63,160 nt of DNA from a virus: the IMG/VR virus record IMGVR_UViG_3300042934_000776, positions 1-63,160 of that record. One strand, given 5' to 3'. Shown here in pieces: positions 57,753 through 63,160 of the stretch. Numbering within the stretch: position 1 is the first letter of the stretch; the number at the start of each line of letters is the position of its first letter. Both the position numbers and the translations under genes were made by a program. The notes below the pieces were generated by a model. It had not been told where the DNA came from. It saw only the letters and a list, made by a program, of their open reading frames with translations, and did not search any database.

Positions 57753-58849
57753 ACGACCAGACCCCCTGGATCCGCCAGCCGCGCCAGCCCGCACCTCACA
57801 TCAAGTACGCCCACTCGCTCGGCCGCGGCATGCTCACGTTCGAGCAGATCACCGAGCTCGTGAAGGCGATCAACCAGCTGTACGTCGCCCAGAAGAACAA
57901 GATGTCGTACCTGTCCCAGCACCAGGCGCGCGCCGAGATGAACCGCATCTTCGGCTACGGAAACTGGGACTCGAAGGTCGCCTCGATGCGCTGCGACTAT
58001 GAGGAGCGCATCGGTGACAACACCGACCCTCGCTGGCCGAAGGACTTCCGCACGAAGCAGCCGAAGGTCTCCGGCTCTGGCGCCTACTGGGTCGTCGGCT
58101 ACGAGGGCTCTGTCCATGTGGCGATCCGCGACCTGTGGGGGATGCCGGTCGCCGAGTACCTCGAGTTCCACTTCGAGGAGTCGGCGCCGCAGCCCAACCG
58201 TGGCGAGGCCCGCGCCCTCGCGCTCACCTCGGTCGAGTCGTACGCACTGCGCCGGTCGCTGATCAACCTCGGCGACCGCTTCGGGCTCGGTCTCTACAAC
58301 GGCGGATCGGTCGCCCCGCATGGGCAGTACACGATCCAGCTGGAGCCGGGCATCCTGTTCGACTGGAAGCCTGTCGACGCTCAGGGTCAGCAGCCGGCCA
58401 CAGCCCCTGTGCCCCGGCAGCCCTCCCACGAGACGATCGCCGCGGAGCCCGCCGTGCCCGAGGGCTGGGCGGAGCAGGCTGCGGTGGGCGCACTCGAGGC
58501 CCCGGAGCCGACACCCGGCACGGCGGATGCCGCGGTCGCGCAGATGGGCCTGCAGTCGCCGCCGGTGACGCGGCCGCCGGTGGCGCAGCGGTTCCCGCAG
58601 GCCCGCGAGCAGGTTCAGCAGATGAACCAGGAGGCGCGCGCACAGGCCGGGGGTGGCTACCCGGCCCCGCCGCAGCAGCAGGGTGGGCCTGCACCGAGCA
58701 TCGCCCCCGGCGCGACTGACGCGCTGCGCGCCCGGATGCAGGGCGCCTTCAAGGTGGATGCGGAGGACGAGCGCGAGCGGTATGAGCGCGAGAACGACTA
58801 CGCGAATGAGCAGGCGATGCAGCAGCACCGTGGGGGCGTGGTCGAGTAA
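57749..58849 (+). CDS. Rad52-like single-strand annealing protein
   Basis: A 366-residue protein. The N-terminal half matches Rad52/Rad22-type recombinases: YLSQHQARAEMNRIFGYGNWD, YWVVGYEGSVHVAIRDLWG and EARALALTSVESYALRRSLINLGDRFGLGLYNGG. The C-terminal half is Pro/Gln/Ala-rich. It would anneal complementary strands together with the adjacent SSB and nuclease. AAGGAG precedes the start. Confidence 0.88.
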   Translation: MNDQTPWIRQPRQPAPHIKYAHSLGRGMLTFEQITELVKAINQLYVAQKNKMSYLSQHQARAEMNRIFGYGNWDSKVASMRCDYEERIGDNTDPRWPKDFRTKQPKVSGSGAYWVVGYEGSVHVAIRDLWGMPVAEYLEFHFEESAPQPNRGEARALALTSVESYALRRSLINLGDRFGLGLYNGGSVAPHGQYTIQLEPGILFDWKPVDAQGQQPATAPVPRQPSHETIAAEPAVPEGWAEQAAVGALEAPEPTPGTADAAVAQMGLQSPPVTRPPVAQRFPQAREQVQQMNQEARAQAGGGYPAPPQQQGGPAPSIAPGATDALRARMQGAFKVDAEDERERYERENDYANEQAMQQHRGGVVE

Positions 58850-60321
58850 TGGCCGAGCTCATCCGGGACAAGGCGCTCGAGGACGCCCTGCTCGCCGCGG
58901 TGATCGCCGACCAGAACGAGCGGCCGCGGACCAAGCAGATGCTCATCGGCCCGTCGGAGATCGGCGGATGCCGCGAGCTCGTGCGCGCGAAGATTTTCGA
59001 GGACCGCTCCACCTTCCTGCCCGACACGCACTGGCACACCGCCGCGCACGTCGGCACGGTGATGGGCGAGGATCTCGAGCGGATCTTCGGCGAGCGTCTC
59101 GGTGCGGCCACGCAGCAGCGCGTCACCATCGAGCTCGAGCGGCTCGGCCTCAGCGTGTCCGGCGCGATCGACCTGATCTTCATCCGCAACCAGGTCGTCT
59201 GCGACCTGAAGGGCACCGGCGCGTTCGGGTCTGTGCAGTACGAGGGCGGCGTGAAGCTCGACTACTACATCCAGATCTCGCTCTACGTGTGGGGCCTGGT
59301 CAAGGCTGGCATCCTGCAGCCTGGTGCCGAGGGTCGGATCGTCTACTACGACCGGGTCGGTGGCGAGCAGACGTTCATCGCCGTCGTGGTCACCTGGGAA
59401 GCGATCCTCAACTACGTCGACCTGGCGCAGCGCCGCCTGCAGGAGGTGCTGAACGCACAGGCCGGGATCGAGGCGGGCCAGCTGAGCATGGCCCACCACC
59501 TCCGCGACCACGTGCCGTCGTTCTGCTTCTCCGAGAAGGTGCAGTGCCCGCGCCGCATGCACTGCTGGGGCGGGTCTGACTGGGCGCCTCTCCAGGTGCA
59601 CGACGACGCCGACCTGCAGCGCGCGACCGTCGAGTACATCGCCGGTCGCAAGCTGGAGAACCGCGGCAAGGCGATGAAGGAGCAGGCGCGTGGCCTGCTC
59701 AAGGGCGTCGAGGGTCACGTCGTCAACGGCGAGGAGATGGGCGGCCTGGTCGGCTGGAAGAGCGGCCGCATCTCCGTGGTGGAGATCGAGGCACTGCCTG
59801 CCGTGCAGGATCTGGTGGACGAGGTCTCGACCGAGTGGGCGAGGGGCGAGACGCGCGAGCCGTTCAAGCCCTCGGACCTGGCCGACCCGGCAAAGGTCGC
59901 GGAGCTCAATGCGCGCGGCGTGGTGAACGTCGCCGACGAGTACCCGCCCGACCCGGAGGCAGAGCAGATCTTCATCGAGGAGGTCACCGGTACTCACATC
60001 AGTTCGATGTCGATCGTCCCGAAGGGCGAGGGCACCGGCTGGATCGAGCCAGTAGAGGCCGATTCACCCGGTGAATCACCCCCGGACGACATGCCGTTCC
60101 AGGGTGGCGGGCTGGTCACTGCGGACGAAGTCCAGGCGTGGCCGACGCCGCCCGAGCAGGTGCTCGAGCAGCACGGCCAGGATCTGACGGCCGATCAGGT
60201 CGCGTACCTCGAGCGCAAGGCGGAGGAGGCGCGACAAGCGCCGACGACCAGCGCCGAGCGTCTCTCGCAGCTGCAGAAGGACGTCGCCGCTGATCGGAAG
60301 CGTCGTGCCGGCAAGGCGTGA
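58849..60321 (+). CDS. Cas4/RecB-like exonuclease with probable Fe-S cluster
   Basis: A 490-residue protein. The PD-(D/E)XK core shows D108 in SGAIDLIF, D119 and K121 in VCDLKGTG and QISLYVWGL. Four cysteines, C41 and C226, C233, C239, are placed like the iron-sulfur cysteines of Cas4/AddB nucleases. Such enzymes resect DNA ends for the neighbouring annealing protein. The last 150 residues are acidic and Pro-rich and contain palindrome site 12, encoding ADSPGES. Confidence 0.82.
   Translation: MAELIRDKALEDALLAAVIADQNERPRTKQMLIGPSEIGGCRELVRAKIFEDRSTFLPDTHWHTAAHVGTVMGEDLERIFGERLGAATQQRVTIELERLGLSVSGAIDLIFIRNQVVCDLKGTGAFGSVQYEGGVKLDYYIQISLYVWGLVKAGILQPGAEGRIVYYDRVGGEQTFIAVVVTWEAILNYVDLAQRRLQEVLNAQAGIEAGQLSMAHHLRDHVPSFCFSEKVQCPRRMHCWGGSDWAPLQVHDDADLQRATVEYIAGRKLENRGKAMKEQARGLLKGVEGHVVNGEEMGGLVGWKSGRISVVEIEALPAVQDLVDEVSTEWARGETREPFKPSDLADPAKVAELNARGVVNVADEYPPDPEAEQIFIEEVTGTHISSMSIVPKGEGTGWIEPVEADSPGESPPDDMPFQGGGLVTADEVQAWPTPPEQVLEQHGQDLTADQVAYLERKAEEARQAPTTSAERLSQLQKDVAADRKRRAGKA
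60061..60077. repeat. Palindrome site 12, GATTCACC-C-GGTGAATC
   Basis: Perfect consensus, 10.5 kb from the nearest other copy, inside the disordered C-terminal part of the Cas4-like gene. Confidence 0.9.
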
Positions 60322-60652
60322 CGCGGAGGGGCGGATGCTCCGCGGGACGTCGAACACCAACAGCCGTGGCTCGGCGACCGAGAGGCGGAAGCGGAAGTGC
60401 TGGATGCTGTCCTGGTATGGGGACGGCATCTCGTGCCTCTGCTTCGCTTGCGGGAAGGTGCTGCTGTACACCACGCTCGAGGCGGACCGGATCATCCCCG
60501 GCGTGTTCGGCGGAGGCTACGGTCGTGGCAACATCCGCCCATCCTGCGGCCCGTGCAACCGGCACGGCGGCAACCTCGTGAAGCGGTGGATCCGCGAGCG
60601 AGTCCCTAAACGCGAGATCCTCCGGCGCTGTCGCGTCGGGGACTTCGTCTGA
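60305..60652 (+). CDS. HNH-family endonuclease-like protein
   Basis: A 115-residue protein with CLCFACGKVLL, then LEADRIIPGVFGGGYGRGNIRPSCGPCN: two cysteine pairs and the later N of an HNH/treble-clef site. The usual first catalytic H (DHI) is R here (ADRI), a form seen in many phage HNH-like proteins, so activity is uncertain. GTG start, overlapping the nuclease gene by 17 bases. Confidence 0.7.
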   Translation: MPARRDAEGRMLRGTSNTNSRGSATERRKRKCWMLSWYGDGISCLCFACGKVLLYTTLEADRIIPGVFGGGYGRGNIRPSCGPCNRHGGNLVKRWIRERVPKREILRRCRVGDFV

Positions 60653-60672
60653 ATCTCTTGGAAGGAGAACGC

Positions 60673-61149
60673 ATGACCGACATCTATCTGGCATCCTCGT
60701 GGCGAAACGAACTGCAGCCTGGAGTGCTGGCAAAGCTCCGCGAGAAGGGGCACGCCGTCTACGACTTCCGCAACCCGGAGGATTCCTGGACGCGACCCGA
60801 TCGTGGGGATGACAGCGGCGGGTTCCGTTGGTCCGAGATCGACCCGCAGTGGGAATCCTGGACGCCGTGGGCATATCGCCAGGCGCTCGAGACGGAGACC
60901 GCCCGCTTCGGCTACATGAACGACCACCACGCGATGCTGCGCGCCGAGGTCGGGGTGCTCCTGCTGCCCTCTGGGCGCAGCGCGCACATCGAGGCCGGCT
61001 ACTTCGTCGGGCACCCCGACAAGCGGCTGTACGTGATCGTCCCCGACGAGCTCAAGCCGCTCGATGGCTGGGAACCGGAGCTCATGTACAAGCTGGCTGA
61101 CGGGATCTTCGGGTCCGTCGACGAGATGCTGAACGAGGTGAACCCCTGA
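60673..61149 (+). CDS. Nucleoside 2-deoxyribosyltransferase-like protein
   Basis: A 158-residue protein with DIYLASSWRNEL, AVYDFRNP and LLPSGRSAHIEAGYFVG, the pattern of nucleoside deoxyribosyltransferases with a catalytic glutamate in HIEAG. Members swap bases on deoxyribose or act as hydrolases. Its job may be nucleotide salvage or supply for modified DNA. The start at 60673 has AAGGAG. Confidence 0.72.
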   Translation: MTDIYLASSWRNELQPGVLAKLREKGHAVYDFRNPEDSWTRPDRGDDSGGFRWSEIDPQWESWTPWAYRQALETETARFGYMNDHHAMLRAEVGVLLLPSGRSAHIEAGYFVGHPDKRLYVIVPDELKPLDGWEPELMYKLADGIFGSVDEMLNEVNP

Positions 61150-62078
61150 TGCCGTATATCGCCTACGTCGAGCCGAAGAACTTCCGGCCGAGCTCGCTCG
61201 CCATCATCGAGCTCGCTGACGAGATTGCGACCAGCTACAAGCAGCGCGGCTTCAACCTGACGCTGCGCCAGCTGTACTACCAGTTCATCTCGCGGGACTT
61301 CTTCCCGAACAGCGAGCAGTCATACAACCGGCTCGGGTCGATCATCAACGACGCGCGCCTGTCGGGCCTGATCAACTGGGACCACATCGAGGACCGCGGC
61401 CGCGAAGCGCACCAGGTCGACTGGCTCGGCCACGTGCCGCCGGACCTCACCACGCAGATCAGCTACCTGCAGTACAGCCACTCCCTCGACCTGTGGGAGG
61501 GGCAGGACCGCCGCATCGAGATCTGGGTGGAGAAGCAGGCGCTCGAGGAGGTGGCGCAGCGCGCCGCGGGCAGCTACCGTGTCGGCTACTTCGCCTGCAA
61601 GGGCTACGTCTCGCAGTCGGAGATGTGGCGTGCCGGCAATCGACTGCGCGAGGCGATCGACGAGGGCCAGGAACCGCTGATCCTGCACCTGGGTGACCAC
61701 GACCCTTCGGGCATCGACATGACGCGCGACATCGAGGATCGGCTGTCGATGTTCGCCGGCGAGGAGATCGAGGTGAGGCGGCTGGCGTTGAACATGCCGC
61801 AGATCCGCGAGCTCAACCCGCCCCCGAACCCGGCGAAGATCACCGACTCCCGGGCTGGCAGCTACATCGCGAAGTACGGCACAAAGTCGTGGGAGCTTGA
61901 CGCCGTCTCGCCCGAGCGGCTCGTGCAGATCATCCAGGACGAGATCGCCGTCGAGCTCGACCTGCCGCTGTTCGACGAGAAGCGCCAGGAAGAGCGCGAA
62001 GGTCGCCAGATCTACATCAACCTCTCCGCCAACTGGGCGGAGGCGGAGCAGCTGCTCCGCGACAACGGGCTCATCTGA
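61149..62078 (+). CDS. Spo11/topoisomerase VI A-like TOPRIM protein
   Basis: A 309-residue protein. An N-terminal winged-helix domain contains TLRQLYYQF (R40, Y43, Y44), matching the catalytic-tyrosine motif of Spo11 and TopoVI-A. A TOPRIM domain follows, with E128 in IWVEKQ and D183/D185 in HLGDHDPSGID. These proteins cut both DNA strands with a 5' tyrosyl link. No B subunit is visible here, so its reaction is unknown. It is the last gene before the surface protein. Confidence 0.75.
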   Translation: MPYIAYVEPKNFRPSSLAIIELADEIATSYKQRGFNLTLRQLYYQFISRDFFPNSEQSYNRLGSIINDARLSGLINWDHIEDRGREAHQVDWLGHVPPDLTTQISYLQYSHSLDLWEGQDRRIEIWVEKQALEEVAQRAAGSYRVGYFACKGYVSQSEMWRAGNRLREAIDEGQEPLILHLGDHDPSGIDMTRDIEDRLSMFAGEEIEVRRLALNMPQIRELNPPPNPAKITDSRAGSYIAKYGTKSWELDAVSPERLVQIIQDEIAVELDLPLFDEKRQEEREGRQIYINLSANWAEAEQLLRDNGLI

Positions 62079-62104
62079 GTCCCCCGATGGAAGGAAACGA
62101 ACGC

Positions 62105-63160
62105 ATGAAGAAACTCATCAGCGGCGGGGTCGCCTCGCTGCTCGTTGCCGGCGGGCTCGTGCTCGCCAGCGCCAGCGGCGCGAGCGCGCATACGCCCAGC
62201 GTCATCGCGGAGTGTGACCACCTTCTGGTCACCGCCGAGAACTACCAGACGAAGCCGGGCGCGGATGCCGTGACCGAGCAGCGTCTCGTCAGCGAGGCGG
62301 TGCCCTACCAGCCCGCCGTGTATGGCGAGCCGCCGCTCATCACCCCCGCGGTGGAGTACCAGCCGGCGGTCTACGAGACGGAGTACGAGTTCCGTCACAA
62401 GATCCTCGTCTGGAAGACGAAGTGGTCGACAGACCCGAACTGGAACGCCGAGGAGAATGACCACTCGCTGGGCTGGTACGCCACCGGCGAGACCCGCCAG
62501 GGTGCGCTCATCTCCGCCGAGGTCCCGGCGCAGGACGCGGTCTACGGTCCCGCCCCGCTGATCACCCCGGAGGTCCCGGCACAGGATGCGGTGTACGAGA
62601 CGGTCGAGGTGACGCCGGCGATCCCCGCTGACGACACACCGAACACCGTCGAGGTCATCATCGACGGCACCTCGCTGGGGGTCGCCGAGTTCGGCACCTC
62701 GGGTGAGTGGTTCGTGCCGCTGGCTGGGACCGGCCACACCTACACGGTGATCTTCACCGCGTGGAACGACCCGGAGGGCCAGCACGGCTGGACGAAGACG
62801 ATCGAGGGCGTGACCGAGCACTGTGCCGGACCGCAGCCCGAGGATGAGGTCGTCGTCGGCGAGTGGGTGACCGGCTCGTACGAGTGCGGCGACACCACCG
62901 TCACCGAGACCCGCGTGACCACGACCACCACCTACGTGCTGGTCGACGGTGAGTGGGTGGGCGACACGACTCAGACCGAGGAGACGCGCGAGCGTGACCT
63001 CACGGCCGAGGAGATCGCGGCGCTCGAGTGCCCGGTGCCCCCGGTCGACGAGGAGCCGACGCCTGAGCCGACCGAGACGCCGGCGCCCGTGGTTCCCGCC
63101 GCGGCCACACCGGAGGCGCTCGCCGTCACCGGTGGCCCGGACCTGAGCGCCGTCGGCATC
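62105..63160 (+). CDS. N-terminal part of LAXTG-anchored surface protein
   Basis: The first 352 codons of a 376-residue protein that ends at base 253 of the window. The signal peptide has MKK, a hydrophobic core and ASA before H29. Two related segments (YQPAVYGEPPLITPAVEYQ and AQDAVYGPAPLITPEVPAQ) form an internal repeat of about 29 residues. A beta-rich domain (TVEVIIDGTSLGVAEFG) and a Thr-rich ETRVTTTTTYVLVDGEWVG segment follow. The wall-anchor signal is in the left-end fragment. AAGGAAACG precedes the ATG. Confidence 0.85.
   Translation, partial: MKKLISGGVASLLVAGGLVLASASGASAHTPSVIAECDHLLVTAENYQTKPGADAVTEQRLVSEAVPYQPAVYGEPPLITPAVEYQPAVYETEYEFRHKILVWKTKWSTDPNWNAEENDHSLGWYATGETRQGALISAEVPAQDAVYGPAPLITPEVPAQDAVYETVEVTPAIPADDTPNTVEVIIDGTSLGVAEFGTSGEWFVPLAGTGHTYTVIFTAWNDPEGQHGWTKTIEGVTEHCAGPQPEDEVVVGEWVTGSYECGDTTVTETRVTTTTTYVLVDGEWVGDTTQTEETRERDLTAEEIAALECPVPPVDEEPTPEPTETPAPVVPAAATPEALAVTGGPDLSAVGI
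62983..63160. repeat. Terminal redundancy, right copy
   Basis: Matches bases 1-178 apart from 63109 (A for G) and 63148 (C for T). It overlaps the surface-protein gene and shows the genome closes into a circle of about 62,982 bp. Confidence 0.95.

Noticed and set aside
1-63160. tRNA, rRNA, riboswitch or insertion-sequence genes
   Set aside because: No cloverleaf-like sequence, transposase motif or terminal inverted repeats of an insertion element were recognised on reading either strand.

Overview
The window is an essentially complete genome of a tailed actinobacteriophage (siphovirus type). The DNA is GC-rich and genes are packed with TGATG, ATGA or GTGA stop-start overlaps. It carries a full head-tail gene set on one strand, a 918-residue tape measure gene and a cell-wall-type dual endolysin. 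The first 178 bases recur as the last 178 bases with two synonymous differences, and one gene runs off the right end and finishes at the left end. The molecule was therefore circularly permuted or assembled as a circle of about 62,982 bp. A Microbacterium-like or related high-GC actinobacterial host fits best (an LAXTG anchor signal, a lipoprotein, the lysin style), but this is inference without a database search. I see no integrase, no recognisable immunity repressor, no tRNA gene and no CRISPR array, so a lytic lifestyle is the default reading.

Layout: (1) bases 1-3507, plus strand: the end of a sortase-anchored surface protein, a MazG-like pyrophosphohydrolase, a 2H-phosphoesterase-like protein and small genes, ending at a bidirectional terminator (3518-3548). 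(2) 3556-33879, minus strand, read from right to left: small terminase, large terminase, a DUF1360-like membrane protein, two hairpins, portal, capsid protease, major capsid protein, major tail protein, Ig-like and beta-helix virion proteins, head-tail connectors, frameshifted tail assembly chaperone, tape measure, minor tail proteins, endolysin and holin-like membrane proteins. (3) 33876-37271, minus strand: eleven small early-type genes, including a SLOG-like protein and a ribbon-helix-helix-like protein. (4) 37272-38511: a divergent control region, two helix-turn-helix genes and a 600-base non-coding segment with four direct repeats and a long inverted repeat. (5) 38512-50129, plus strand: about 30 tiny genes of unknown function plus one 521-residue unknown, ending at a terminator. 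(6) 50264-51516: a lipoprotein and three small genes, then a terminator. (7) 51658-54861: a primase-helicase and small genes. (8) 54903-62078: SSB, RuvC-like resolvase, Rad52-like annealing protein, Cas4/RecB-like nuclease, HNH protein, nucleoside deoxyribosyltransferase-like protein and a Spo11/TopoVI-A-like protein, leading into the surface-protein gene that closes the circle.

The most unusual signals are regulatory. A 17-bp palindrome, GATTCACC-N-GGTGAATC, occurs twelve times. Eleven copies lie between 38.35 and 49.58 kb and one lies inside the Cas4-like gene at 60.06 kb. All four central bases are represented, several copies sit 16-43 bp ahead of start codons, and others are buried inside coding sequence. 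Three promoter-like sequences share a CACTTGC -35 region, an exact 16-bp spacer carrying an inverted repeat, and a TANNNT -10. Together these suggest a phage-encoded regulon over the accessory and replication genes whose DNA-binding protein is not identified.
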